Assembly (NCBI RefSeq): GCF_000737335.2
Contig: NZ_JMCC02000039.1
Coordinates: 21,077 to 85,076 of the forward strand
Reading direction: 5' to 3'
Length of the DNA: 64,000 bases
Source of the DNA: Enhygromyxa salina
GTDB lineage: Bacteria > Myxococcota_A > Polyangia > Nannocystales > Nannocystaceae
Under the pieces are notes generated by a model that searched no databases, was not told where the DNA came from, and saw only the letters and a program-made list of their open reading frames with translations. Made by a program: the position numbers and the translations under genes. Positions 33,847-43,417 of this stretch are shown one piece after another. The first letter of the stretch is position 1; each line of letters starts with the position of its first letter.

Positions 33847-35079
33847 CTACTGGGGCTCGAGCTTGGCGCAGCCAGCGAGGTCGGCGGTGCCGCTGTTGGT
33901 CGGGATCGGGTCGGCGTACAGCAGGGTCTCGTCGAGCAGCGGCGGCGCCGCGAGATCGAGCATGAAGATGTCGTCCTCGCCGCGAATGTCCATTGCCACG
34001 ATCTGACTCGCCTCACCCACGAACACGATGCCAGCCGCGTAGATGTTGTCGGGGCCCTCGACCGAGGAGATGACGGTTGCCGTGGCGGGGTTCACCTCGA
34101 GGTAGCGGCTGAGCGGCTCCGGCGGCGGCGGACCGGGCTCGTTGGCCGAGATGAACATGGCCCCATCGAAGCGGAACGCCACGTCGCTGACGTGGATCGA
34201 CCACACCATGACCGGCTCGCCGTTCTCGGTGAGCACCGTGGGTCCATCGATGATCTCACCCGACATGGGGTTGATCTGCGCAATGCTGACCTGGGTGGTC
34301 GCGTTCAGCTCGTAGGTGTCGAACACGGTGACCCACAGATCTCCGCCGTCGTTCATGGCCGCGCCCATGACCCAGACGCCGAGGCTGGGTCCCACTGGCG
34401 AGAGCTCGCCCGTGGTGGCGTTCACCGACACGAGCTGGCTGCCCGCGCCCAGATCCTCGGTGTTGCCCGCGAACCCGAGCAGGGCGTTGTTTGGATCGGT
34501 GTACATGGCGTCGAGGTGACGCGGCTCGCCGTTCATTGTCGTCTCGGGGCTGAGCGCGATGTGGGTTCCGTCAACCGACAAAGTCGCGAGCCGGCAGACG
34601 TTGGCGACCGGGCTGGGCTGGCCGAAGGGCGCACCCGGGGACGCGCACTGGACCGCGTTGAACCCGGAGATGCAAGCTTCGCCCGCCTCGAGGCATAGGA
34701 AGCCGCACTCGATCACGCAATTCGAGGCGCAGCCATCGGAGGGCTCGCCGTTTCCGTCGTCGCAGGCCTCGCCCGGGTCGATCACGCTGTTGCCACACAG
34801 CTCGTCGCCGTCCCCGTCCCCGTCTCCGTCTCCGTCGCCGTCGCCGTCGCCGTCCCCGTCCCCGTCCCCGTCCCCGTCCCCGTCCCCGTCTCCGTCTCCG
34901 TCCCCGTCGCCGTCGCCGTCCCCGTCCCCGTCGCCCATGGTCGCGCCATCGGTCGCCGTCTCGGAGCCCGTCGACCCGTTGTCCGCCGTCGTCGTCGTCG
35001 AGCGGCCGTCGTCGCCACAACCGGTGAGCATGTGAAGGAACACCGCGGCGTGGACAAGGCACACAGATTTGCGCTGCAT
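33847..35079 (-). CDS. GD-repeat lipoprotein with DUF4215-type Cys module
   Basis: A 410-residue predicted lipoprotein. The signal MQRKSVCLVHAAVFLHMLTGC has the lipobox LTGC (Cys 21). A Ser/Thr-rich stretch and then ~45 residues of Gly-Asp repeat follow. The Cys-rich module (CGNSVIDPGEACDDGNGE, then SDGCASNCVIEC) is of the DUF4215 type found in myxobacterial surface proteins. The C-terminal ~270 residues are repeated strands such as SQLVSVNATTGELSPVGP and TQVSIAQINPMSGEIIDGP, suggesting a beta-propeller. TAGGAT begins 12 bases before the ATG, so the message may be leaderless. Likely surface-exposed; ligand unknown. Confidence 0.82.
   Translation of the reverse strand: MQRKSVCLVHAAVFLHMLTGCGDDGRSTTTTADNGSTGSETATDGATMGDGDGDGDGDGDGDGDGDGDGDGDGDGDGDGDGDGDGDGDGDGDELCGNSVIDPGEACDDGNGEPSDGCASNCVIECGFLCLEAGEACISGFNAVQCASPGAPFGQPSPVANVCRLATLSVDGTHIALSPETTMNGEPRHLDAMYTDPNNALLGFAGNTEDLGAGSQLVSVNATTGELSPVGPSLGVWVMGAAMNDGGDLWVTVFDTYELNATTQVSIAQINPMSGEIIDGPTVLTENGEPVMVWSIHVSDVAFRFDGAMFISANEPGPPPPEPLSRYLEVNPATATVISSVEGPDNIYAAGIVFVGEASQIVAMDIRGEDDIFMLDLAAPPLLDETLLYADPIPTNSGTADLAGCAKLEPQ
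34804..34935. repeat. Hexanucleotide tandem repeat encoding poly(Gly-Asp)
   Basis: About 22 copies of a 6-mer with CCCGTC, CTCCGT and GTCGCC variants on the plus strand, inside the lipoprotein gene. It is the longest of the three GD arrays in the window. Confidence 0.9.
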
Positions 35080-35183
35080 CGGCCCATCCTACCTGCCGAG
35101 GTTCGAGCGAACAGGGCGAAACGACGGGAGCGGAAGATCGCCAAGCGCAACGGCCGCGACGGTGGCGTATCGCTCTCGCGCGC

Positions 35184-35717
35184 TCACTTGTTGCCCACTG
35201 TGGAGCCGGGCGTCGCCTTCGGATCAACAACATGGACGAGGTCGACGAGGTTCCACTGCCCAGCGTTGCGATACAGCCGCTTGCCAAGTCGCGGGTAGTC
35301 GCCGACATCGTGGGTCAGACGTTGACCAATGACCAAGCAGCGCAGCGGCTCCGGGCCGGGGTTGTGCAGCACGTGGGCCGGCCCGCCCGCAGGCATCCCA
35401 ACGAAGTCACCCGACTCGAGCTCGAAGGTCTGCTCGTCGAGGGTCAGCAGCGCGCGACCGCTGAGCACGTAGACGCACTCATCTTCGTGGTGATGCAGGT
35501 GGTACTCCGTTGACTCGGCGCCCACGGGGATCTCGACGTGGTGAACGCCCAGGCCGGTCAGCCCGGTCGCGTCACCCAGCGACTTGTTGGTGCGGCGGGC
35601 GTTGTCGTTGAGGAAGTGGACCTTGGCGACGCCCGGCATCGCGTCGATCTGGGCGCGGCGAAGGATGCAGCGGGCCACGTCGTGGGGGTTGGTGGGGGTG
35701 GTGTCGGTGGTGCTCAC
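35184..35717 (-). CDS. Cupin-domain protein
   Basis: A 177-residue protein with one cupin barrel. The metal-binding motif 1 is present as EYHLHHHEDECVYVLSG, followed by LESGDFVGMPAGGPAHVLHNPG (motif 2). The His/His/Glu set and the second His would hold a metal. Cupins of this size are often dioxygenases, isomerases or transcription-linked sensors; the function here is unknown. I chose GTG 35717 because the AT-rich sequence just upstream (TAAGTT 16 bases before it) looks like a promoter; ATG 35750 would add 11 residues. Confidence 0.8.
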   Translation of the reverse strand: MSTTDTTPTNPHDVARCILRRAQIDAMPGVAKVHFLNDNARRTNKSLGDATGLTGLGVHHVEIPVGAESTEYHLHHHEDECVYVLSGRALLTLDEQTFELESGDFVGMPAGGPAHVLHNPGPEPLRCLVIGQRLTHDVGDYPRLGKRLYRNAGQWNLVDLVHVVDPKATPGSTVGNK

Positions 35718-35788
35718 GGCGGGCGAAAACTTAGCATTTTCCAAAACCATGCTCCGCGCCCTGAGGTGCATCGGCCTGGCGCAGTCCC

Positions 35789-35794
35789 TATACT
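35789..35794 (+). promoter_or_regulatory. -10-like TATACT before the FkbM-like gene
   Basis: TATACT begins 13 bases upstream of GTG 35802, in the same pattern as other genes here. No strong -35 box is visible. Confidence 0.5.
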
Positions 35795-35801
35795 CGGCGC
35801 A

Positions 35802-36764
35802 GTGCCTGCTCCGACCACACACGCGCGCGCCCTCGCGCTGATCGCTGCGTGGACCGTGGCTGCCTGCTCCAGCCCCGACACCTCGAAGCCCAAATCGGCC
35901 GAGGCCACCCCCGCCGCAGCGCCCGATCCCAGCCCCATGGCGACGGTCGAGGTCGATCCAAACACGCCCGTCGAGGTCCAGGGCAGCCGCATGTACCTCA
36001 ACCCCGATGACGCGATCATCAGCAAGATCATCGCCCGCGATCACATCTGGGAGCCGCGCGAGACCATGTTGTTTCGCGCGGCGATCGGTCCGGGCGACGT
36101 CGTCATCGATGTCGGCGCCAACATTGGCTACTACACGCTGCTAGCGGCGCGCACGGTCGGCGACGCCGGCCACGTGTTCGCGTTCGAGCCCGATCCCGAG
36201 GCGTTTGCGATCCTCGAGCGCAACGTGAAGCTCAACGGCTATGAAAACGTGACGCTCGTGCCCAAGGCGCTCGGGGCCACAGACGGCACCCTTCAGCTCT
36301 ACCTGCACCGCACCAACCGGGGCGACCACCGAATCTACGATCCCTCCGGCAAGCGCGAGTCCGTGGACATTCAGATGATCCGCCTCGACGATTTCCTGGT
36401 CGATCACGCCGGCCCCGTCGACTTCATCAAGATCGACACGCAAGGCGCCGAGTGCAAGATCCTCGCGGGCGCGGCCGCGACCTTGCGCGCCCACGCCGAG
36501 ACCGCGATCGTGATGGAGTTCTCGCCCAAATTCTTGGCGGAGATCGGCGACGACGCTGCGACCTGCCTGGGCGAGCTGTCCGCGTTGGGCTACAGCTTCG
36601 AGGACATCCTCGAGTGGGAGCAACGCATCGCCCCGAGCACGCCTGCCGCCCTGCTCGCGGCCTACCCCGCGAGCAAGAAGGCGTTCACCAACCTGTTTCT
36701 CCCGGCTCGCCAGCCCCGCCACGACCGGACAGCGGCGATCGCCAAGGCCCGCCAACCGAGCTAG
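35802..36764 (+). CDS. FkbM-family methyltransferase with lipoprotein signal
   Basis: A 320-residue protein. Residues ~1-22 form a lipoprotein-type signal (ARALALIAAWTVAAC), with Cys 22 followed by a Ser/Pro/Lys-rich linker. The FkbM methyltransferase domain starts near 100: GDVVIDVGANIGYYTLLAAR (motif I), FAFEPDPEAFAILERNVKLNGY and VDFIKIDTQGAECKILAG. The family methylates hydroxyl groups of secondary metabolites and sugars, normally in the cytoplasm with SAM. An exported, lipid-anchored form is odd because SAM is not expected outside the cytoplasm. The start is GTG. Its stop overlaps the stop of the Rieske gene on the other strand. Confidence 0.85.
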   Translation: MPAPTTHARALALIAAWTVAACSSPDTSKPKSAEATPAAAPDPSPMATVEVDPNTPVEVQGSRMYLNPDDAIISKIIARDHIWEPRETMLFRAAIGPGDVVIDVGANIGYYTLLAARTVGDAGHVFAFEPDPEAFAILERNVKLNGYENVTLVPKALGATDGTLQLYLHRTNRGDHRIYDPSGKRESVDIQMIRLDDFLVDHAGPVDFIKIDTQGAECKILAGAAATLRAHAETAIVMEFSPKFLAEIGDDAATCLGELSALGYSFEDILEWEQRIAPSTPAALLAAYPASKKAFTNLFLPARQPRHDRTAAIAKARQPS

Positions 36765-37777
36765 CTAGCGCGCTTGGCCACGAGCGGGAGCTGCGGGTAG
36801 AACTGCCGACACCAGCTCCGGTAGCGACCGACGGGGCCATCACCCTTGGCCAGCGCGGGCGGGTCAACATAGAGTTTGTTACGCCAGACCTCGAAGTCCT
36901 GCGTGAGGTCGTGGCAGAACTCGTCAAACGCAAACTTTTGAATCACCCGAGACGCGACCCCCCGGGGCAGCAGCCCCAACGCAGCGCTCGCCCGATAGGG
37001 CCGCGCATGCACGGTCGTCGTGCACGCAGCACGCAGCTCGCACTTGTCGGCTTCGGTTGGCGTACACAGCACCCAAAACCGCAGCCTGACGTCGCGCCGC
37101 TGCTCGTGGACCTCGACGTGCGAGAAACCCAGGCCATGCACGTGAACGCGAAATTCGGCCCGGTTCTCCGCCGTGCGACTCAGGCCAAACCCGCTGCGCG
37201 ACATCCCGTAGCGAATCGTCAGATACGCGCCTTCGGTCTTCAGCGGCTCGAGGACTTCGACATCTCGATAGTGGTGAACCTCGCCCAAGTGCCCGAGATC
37301 CACGCTGTTCTCTGTGGTCTCTTGCGGGTGGGTGGAGAGCTCCCAGGTCTGGGTTTGCATCGGCAGCCACGTGTCTAGATCGTAAGTGGGGATCTGAAAG
37401 CTCGGCGGCCGCCCGCGCTGATCGTGCCAAACCAAGATCACGCCGTTGCGCTCGCAGGTGTGCCACGAGCGCGTTGCACACTTGGGTGGAATCTTGGTCG
37501 CATAGGGCGTCGAGATGCAGGCACCGTCAGGCGCGAAGCGAAACCCATGAAACGGGCAGCGCACGGCGTCACCGTCGACCCGACCGCCGTGGCCAAGGTG
37601 CGCGCCCATGTGCGGGCAGTGTGCGTCAATCACCGCCACCTGCCCGGACTCCGTGCGGAACACGACGACGTCGCGGTCGAACAAGCGACGCGCCTGAAGC
37701 TGCCCGGCCGCGAGCTCGGTCGAGAAACAGACCGCGAACCACCCGTCGGGGTTGGGAAGCGAGGCGTACTTCGTCAT
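36761..37777 (-). CDS. Rieske [2Fe-2S] non-heme iron oxygenase
   Basis: A 338-residue Rieske-type oxygenase, similar in layout to 3-ketosteroid 9-alpha-hydroxylase-like oxygenases. The Rieske cluster ligands are in CPHMGAHLG and CPFHGF, 18 residues apart. The mononuclear Fe site follows in NSVDLGHLGEVHHYRD, with a His-x4-His pair. It needs an electron-transfer reductase that is not encoded nearby. Proteins like it hydroxylate steroids, aromatics or lipids; the nearby DUF1295 gene is 17 kb away and is not linked. ATG 37777 is chosen; an in-frame TTG 12 bases upstream is possible. Confidence 0.87.
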   Translation of the reverse strand: MTKYASLPNPDGWFAVCFSTELAAGQLQARRLFDRDVVVFRTESGQVAVIDAHCPHMGAHLGHGGRVDGDAVRCPFHGFRFAPDGACISTPYATKIPPKCATRSWHTCERNGVILVWHDQRGRPPSFQIPTYDLDTWLPMQTQTWELSTHPQETTENSVDLGHLGEVHHYRDVEVLEPLKTEGAYLTIRYGMSRSGFGLSRTAENRAEFRVHVHGLGFSHVEVHEQRRDVRLRFWVLCTPTEADKCELRAACTTTVHARPYRASAALGLLPRGVASRVIQKFAFDEFCHDLTQDFEVWRNKLYVDPPALAKGDGPVGRYRSWCRQFYPQLPLVAKRAS

Positions 37778-37795
37778 CGCGGCAGCCAATCTAGC

Positions 37796-39358
37796 CTAGA
37801 AAAACACCCGAGCCTCGAGGTATGCGCTGATCGGGGAGGTGCCAAACTCACTGCCAAGATCGACAGTTCCAGCCATGGGGTCGAAGCCACGCACGCCCGC
37901 GCCCCACGGCACGAACACACCCAAGATGAGATCTGACTCATTCGCGACATTGTAGATGAACGCGACGCCCGCGAGGCCCGATCCGTCGGTGGCGCTGACG
38001 ATCCCCGTGAGCGAGACTCGCAAGATCGGGATGATCTCGGCGGCCGCGACGAGCCCCACATAATGTTGGCCGAGGTACGGGAGGTCGTCCGAATAGCTCG
38101 CCAGCGCCCGATTGACATAGCTCGCAGGATCGCTCGCGCCGTCCGAAGCAAACATGTACTCGGCACCCAGTGCCGCGTTTTGCCAAGCAAAGCTCACGCT
38201 GGGCCCGGCGGAGAGGCGCCCGTATACCGGCCGGTCGTCCTTGTCGTGGCCGTCGCCGTCTTCATCGGGAATCCCGACGTGGAATTCACCACGCAGGTTG
38301 ATGGGCCCAGCGTCGCCCTGAATCGAGCCGCCCGCGACCCAGCGCTGCGAGACCTTGCCCCCGAGCGCAGCCCACTCGAAGCCGCCGCCAACGACGGCCG
38401 CGCGGGTGAACACGGCGCTGCGGCCCCAGCTGGGCTTGTCGTTGTTTGGATCATAGCCAAGCACGCCAACAACATCGACGCTCCCGGTCGTGCCAAAGCC
38501 GGTCGCTACACGGATCGCGTCAACCCCGGGCTTGTAGATTCGGTTGACCGCCGTCGCCGAGAAGGGCGCGAAGAAGTCGTTGGTCGTGAACATGCTCGCG
38601 ACCGTATAGGTGACCGGAAATCGCCCGATCTCGACGTTGACCGAGTCGACGCTGACCCGCATCGACGCACGATCAACCCCCAGCTGCCCGGTGACAGAAC
38701 CATTCTCCCAGAATTGCCAGCCAAGGTAGCGGGTCCGGTAGGCACTGCGGGTGCTGCCTGCGCTTGCGAAGCTGCCACCGAGGCTGCCACCGCCGGGGAC
38801 CCGGGCGAGCTCGCCAAAGCCGTTGAACGAGACATGCAGGTATTGGCCAACGTCAGCCTCGAGCAGGATCCGCCCGACCGTGACCGCCATCGCGTCGTCG
38901 CCTGCCGGGAACAGCTCGGGGTCGTCAAAATGCAGGTACGACCCTGTCAGCCGCAAGCTGCCCGCGAGGATGTCCCCCACCCTCAATTTTGGATCGTCGC
39001 CCAGGCTATCTGAGCTGTCGTCCCTGCTCGCTGAGCCGTCTGCGTCGTCCCACGCGCTGTAGTCCGCGTCGCCGGGCGGCTTGCTGGGGCCCTGTGTGGG
39101 TTCTTTGGTGGGCGGCGTCTTGGTGGGCGCCTCCGCCTCGCTGCCCCAGCCCGCGGCGTCCCACCCAGCCTCGGTCTCGGGCGTGGGCGCATCACCGGGT
39201 GTTGGCGGCTCGTCGGAGTCGGGGTTGGGCGAGCTCGGCGGCTCGACCGATCCCTCGGCCGGTGCTTCCACCGGACTCCCCCAGCCCGCCACGTCCCACG
39301 CCGACTGCTCTCGCGTCGGCTCGGGGGCCCCGAGCAATGCCAACACCAGACCCAGCAT
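37796..39358 (-). CDS. Outer-membrane beta-barrel protein of the envelope island
   Basis: A 520-residue exported protein. The N-terminus MLGLVLALLGAPEP is a short hydrophobic signal; a longer version starting at ATG 39403 would supply a basic n-region and overlap the ABC ATPase gene. Residues 15-130 are a linker with repeated SAWDVAGWGS-like words (three times) and Pro/Glu/Asp. Residues ~140-520 show alternating beta strands rich in Gly/aromatics, and the protein ends ...ARVFF, the terminal Phe expected of BAM-inserted barrels. It follows the ATPase gene by 10 bp, so it is co-transcribed with the ABC permeases and LolA-like gene. A porin or efflux/lipid-exit role is inferred. Confidence 0.78.
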   Translation of the reverse strand: MLGLVLALLGAPEPTREQSAWDVAGWGSPVEAPAEGSVEPPSSPNPDSDEPPTPGDAPTPETEAGWDAAGWGSEAEAPTKTPPTKEPTQGPSKPPGDADYSAWDDADGSASRDDSSDSLGDDPKLRVGDILAGSLRLTGSYLHFDDPELFPAGDDAMAVTVGRILLEADVGQYLHVSFNGFGELARVPGGGSLGGSFASAGSTRSAYRTRYLGWQFWENGSVTGQLGVDRASMRVSVDSVNVEIGRFPVTYTVASMFTTNDFFAPFSATAVNRIYKPGVDAIRVATGFGTTGSVDVVGVLGYDPNNDKPSWGRSAVFTRAAVVGGGFEWAALGGKVSQRWVAGGSIQGDAGPINLRGEFHVGIPDEDGDGHDKDDRPVYGRLSAGPSVSFAWQNAALGAEYMFASDGASDPASYVNRALASYSDDLPYLGQHYVGLVAAAEIIPILRVSLTGIVSATDGSGLAGVAFIYNVANESDLILGVFVPWGAGVRGFDPMAGTVDLGSEFGTSPISAYLEARVFF

Positions 39359-39368
39359 AGGCTCGAGC

Positions 39369-40070
<702 letters not shown>

Positions 40071-40124
40071 GATTGCTCCCAATGCGAAATAGCAGCGCGA
40101 AATAGCGGCGCGAAAGGTGTGAAC

Positions 40125-41387
40125 CTAGACCGTACGAATCGCCTCTACAGGCGAGACGCTGCTGGCTTTGTAGGCCGGGTACAGGCCGGCGGCCATGGTT
40201 GCGATGACGACGGCGAGGGCGATCCCCAGCAGGTGTGGCAGGTAGATGTCGGCGTAGATCATGGGCGCCATGCTGACGCCCGAGACCTGCACTTGACCCT
40301 CGCTGCCTGTTGCCTGCGCGACGTCGATGCCCGTCGTTGACAGGTAGTAGTAGGGCCACGCGGTCAGCAGCGCACCGGCCACGATCCCACACAGGCCCAG
40401 CCACAGGCTCTCCCACAGGACCAGGCTAAACAGCTGCCGGCCGCTGAAGCCGATCGCGGCCATGATCCCCAGCTCGCGCATGCGCTCCATCACCGACACG
40501 AACAAGGTGTTGAAGATCCCAGCGGCGATCAGCACCGTGACGATCAGCTCCATCACGATCGTGCCGTTGACCTTCATGCTCACGAAGCCAGCCAGATCCG
40601 GCTGGGCGTCGTACCAAGGCAGCGTCGCGCTGACGGGCCCCAGCTGCCCGCCGATCTTGGCATCGAGCGCGACCGCGACATCCTTGGCGGCGCGGTGGTC
40701 GTCGAGGAACACCGCGACCTGGGTGAACTCGTTGGGCGCATAGCCCAGCAGCTCTCGAAACGGATTGATCGGCAGCAGGCAGGTGCCCGCGTCGACCTCG
40801 GTCGCGCCCGTAGTAATGATGCCCGAGACCCGCGCGAGCCCGCTGGCGATCTCACCGGACTTGTCGGTGACCGTGTAGACCACCTTCTTGCCCAGGGTGA
40901 CGCCAAGGTTCTCGGCCAGCACGCTGCCAAGGATGATGCCTTCCTCGTCTGGGCTGCTGAACATCTCGCCCTCGACGATCGAGTCGACCAGCCCCAAGGT
41001 GGTCTCGTCTTCGGCGTTGGGATCAATGCCCAGGACCGCCGCGCCGACGTTGTTGGTGCTGGTGGCGAGCATGACCCCGCCCGTGACCCGCGGGACCGCG
41101 GCGCGGACCCGGGGCTGGGCCCGAATCTCATCAATGAGCTCCGGGCCGACCGTGACGGTCTTCTTGAGCGAAGGCGCGTCGAGGTAGGTCGAGTGCTGCA
41201 CGATCACGTGGCCGCCGCCAAGTCGCGCCGCGTGGTCGATGAGCTCGGAATAGGAGGAGTCGCCAATCCCCGTCATCACCACGGCCAGGAGCGTGCCAAA
41301 CGCGATGCTGAACAGCGTGATCAGGGTTCGCCGAGTGTTGCGCCAGATGTTGCGCCAGGCCAAGGTGGGTAGCTTCAGTCCGTTCAT
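40125..41387 (-). CDS. FtsX/LolE-type ABC permease
   Basis: A 420-residue inner-membrane permease with the typical four-helix pattern: one helix near 20-45 (RTLITLFSIAFGTLLAVVM), a ~220-residue periplasmic domain, then three helices (IVMELIVTVLIAAGIFNTLFVSV, LVLWESLWLGLCGIVAGALL, HLLGIALAVVIATMAAGLYPAYKA). The family moves lipoproteins or hydrophobic molecules or acts mechanically on envelope proteins (LolCE, MacB). The last residues ASSVSPVEAIRTV match the LolC/E end. GGAG lies 8 bases before the ATG. It is a close paralogue of the internally deleted gene at 44317-45273. Confidence 0.93.
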   Translation of the reverse strand: MNGLKLPTLAWRNIWRNTRRTLITLFSIAFGTLLAVVMTGIGDSSYSELIDHAARLGGGHVIVQHSTYLDAPSLKKTVTVGPELIDEIRAQPRVRAAVPRVTGGVMLATSTNNVGAAVLGIDPNAEDETTLGLVDSIVEGEMFSSPDEEGIILGSVLAENLGVTLGKKVVYTVTDKSGEIASGLARVSGIITTGATEVDAGTCLLPINPFRELLGYAPNEFTQVAVFLDDHRAAKDVAVALDAKIGGQLGPVSATLPWYDAQPDLAGFVSMKVNGTIVMELIVTVLIAAGIFNTLFVSVMERMRELGIMAAIGFSGRQLFSLVLWESLWLGLCGIVAGALLTAWPYYYLSTTGIDVAQATGSEGQVQVSGVSMAPMIYADIYLPHLLGIALAVVIATMAAGLYPAYKASSVSPVEAIRTV

Positions 41388-41407
41388 GGCTTGCTCCGAT
41401 CCGTCGG

Positions 41408-42610
41408 TTAGTCCCGAATGGCGTCCAGCGGCCGAATGAAGGCGGCGCGCATGGCTGGGTAGAACACCGCGAGGGCGACGATGATCACCAATGATGTGAT
41501 TGGGCCGGTGTAGGTCTCTACGGTCACCGTGGATCGCCAGATCGGATCCCAGGCCATGCCCATCAGCGACAGGTTGCCCATGTTGATGCCCGTGTGGATC
41601 ATGTAATAATTGGCCGGTATCGCCAACAAGACCCCGGCCGCCAGGGCCACGGCGGTTTGAATGCCGGTCTCCAAGAAGATCAATTTCAGGACCTTCATTG
41701 GGGTGAAGCCAATTGCCTTGAGCACGCCCAGCTCACGAATCCGCTCGAACACCGCCATCAACATCGCGTTGAGGATCAAGATGCCAACGGCGATGTAGAC
41801 GATGACCGCCATGATCGCCATGGACGCGCGCGATGACTCCAGCATCGACGCCAGCATGGGTTTGAGCATTTTCCAGCTCGAGACCTCGACGCCCTCGGGC
41901 GCGTAGCCCTGGGCCACGGCGGTCGCGGCCTCGAGTTCTTCGCTGGGTGGGGTGCGCAGGATGATCTGGTGCACGCCCTCGGGCAGCACCATCAGCTCGC
42001 GAAACTCCGCTTCGGTCATGAACACGCCCGCGCGGTCGACCCCATCCGAGATGCCCTTGAGGATCCCGCGAATCGGGTATACGTCGTTGGCCGTCGAGCC
42101 GTCGGCGCCTTGGGAGAGCACGACTAACTCGCCGCCAACGTCGAGGCCAAGGGTCTCGGCGAGCCGCCAGCCAATCACCACGCCATTGTCCTGGGGCTCG
42201 AGCCACCTGCCCGCCTTGGTCTGCTGCCCGATCGAGCTGACGTCGGCGTCGGCGAGGACGTCGAGGCCGATCAGCTGCACGCCAGACGAGTTGTCCTCGC
42301 TGGCGCCAAGGCCCGAGGCCAACAGCCGCGGGGACACCTGATATCCAGCTTCTTCGAGCTTCGCGCTCCACTGCGTTGGATCCGGGATGGTCGTATACAG
42401 CGAAGGCTTCTCGCGATACTCGTTGGCGAACACCTGCGCGTCGCCAACTTCGAGGTTCAAGATGTTGGCCTCGAGACCGTTGACGTAGCCAGTGACGAGG
42501 CCGGTGTAGACAATCATCACGAACAGCGCGAGGCCGGTCGCCGCCATTGTCACGACACTCCGCCGAGTGTTGCGCCACACGTTGCGCCAAGCGAGCTTGA
42601 GGTCGTCCAT
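41408..42610 (-). CDS. FtsX/LolC-type ABC permease
   Basis: A 400-residue permease with the same architecture as its downstream neighbour: N-terminal helix (SVVTMAATGLALFVMIVYTGL), a periplasmic domain, and three C-terminal helices (ASMAIMAVIVYIAVGILILNAMLM, FLETGIQTAVALAAGVLLAI, ITSLVIIVALAVFYPAMRA). It ends AFIRPLDAIRD, the usual FtsX ending. Sequence similarity with the next permease is partial, so they are likely the two halves of a heterodimer (LolC/LolE-like). The gap to the next gene is 20 bp. Confidence 0.92.
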   Translation of the reverse strand: MDDLKLAWRNVWRNTRRSVVTMAATGLALFVMIVYTGLVTGYVNGLEANILNLEVGDAQVFANEYREKPSLYTTIPDPTQWSAKLEEAGYQVSPRLLASGLGASEDNSSGVQLIGLDVLADADVSSIGQQTKAGRWLEPQDNGVVIGWRLAETLGLDVGGELVVLSQGADGSTANDVYPIRGILKGISDGVDRAGVFMTEAEFRELMVLPEGVHQIILRTPPSEELEAATAVAQGYAPEGVEVSSWKMLKPMLASMLESSRASMAIMAVIVYIAVGILILNAMLMAVFERIRELGVLKAIGFTPMKVLKLIFLETGIQTAVALAAGVLLAIPANYYMIHTGINMGNLSLMGMAWDPIWRSTVTVETYTGPITSLVIIVALAVFYPAMRAAFIRPLDAIRD

Positions 42611-42622
42611 GATTTGAACTTT

Positions 42623-43417
42623 CTAGAGCGCCTTGAGCTGCGATACGCTGAAGAACGACGGGTCGAGGCCGATGTCAAACTCGAGCTTGGAGTAGGTCAT
42701 CTCCGTGTATTCGCCCTTCCTTTCGTCGTCGAGCGGGCTCATGCGCATGCGCATGGGCACCGAGCGGCCCGCGACCTGCTGGTAGTCGAAGAACTCCATC
42801 TTGCGTACGGGGTTGCGGTCCTCGTCGTAGAACAGCTGGCCGATCGGGAGCAGATCCGACTTGCGGATCATGACGTCGACCTGGCCCCAGACCACGACGG
42901 CCTTGGGTTTGGGGATTAGGATCAGCGCCCAAGTGGGCTCGCCTCGAATGCCTGGCCCGTCCTTGACGATGATGTCGAAGTCTTTGTCGAGCCGGCTCTC
43001 TTTGACGAGATCGTCGTTGGTGAAGTGGCTGCCCATCCACGAGCCGCCCATGGACGCGCCCGAGATCTTGATGGTCCGGCCGGTCTTGCTCAAGAAGGTG
43101 TACAGATCCTTGTTGGACTTGAGCGTGGCCGTCCCCCGCTCTTTCTTGGGTTCGAGGATACGAATGAGCGAGTACTCTTTGCCGGAGCTCCACGCCTCCA
43201 TCGTCATTGAACGCTCCCACCGCGAGGTCTTGACGTGCATCGACATCAAGGCGTGGCTGGACTTGCCGCGGTGCATGTCGTCGACCTGGGTGAGCAGGTA
43301 GCGGCCAAACTCCGGATCCGTCGGGGCGGGCGGCGCTGCCGCTGCCGAGCCGGGGATCAACGCGGCCGCGCTGGCGACCAAGAGCGCGCTAAGAACGAAG
43401 CGACGTGACGTTTTCAT
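42623..43417 (-). CDS. Periplasmic LolA-like outer-membrane lipoprotein-sorting protein
   Basis: A 264-residue secreted protein. The signal MKTSRRFVLSALLVASAAAL...GSAAAA is cleaved before APPAPT. The mature part contains LLTQVDDMHRGKSSHALMSMHVKT, YSLIRILEPKKERGTATLKS, and VDVMIRKSDLLPIGQLFYDED, features of the LolA_like (pfam17131-type) family, whose members have a hydrophobic half-barrel for lipids or lipoproteins. AAGGAG lies 11 bases before the ATG. The first codons overlap the 3' end of the TetR gene by 29 bp. Together with LolC/D/E-like ABC genes it forms a trans-envelope lipid/lipoprotein pathway (inference). Confidence 0.88.
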   Translation of the reverse strand: MKTSRRFVLSALLVASAAALIPGSAAAAPPAPTDPEFGRYLLTQVDDMHRGKSSHALMSMHVKTSRWERSMTMEAWSSGKEYSLIRILEPKKERGTATLKSNKDLYTFLSKTGRTIKISGASMGGSWMGSHFTNDDLVKESRLDKDFDIIVKDGPGIRGEPTWALILIPKPKAVVVWGQVDVMIRKSDLLPIGQLFYDEDRNPVRKMEFFDYQQVAGRSVPMRMRMSPLDDERKGEYTEMTYSKLEFDIGLDPSFFSVSQLKAL

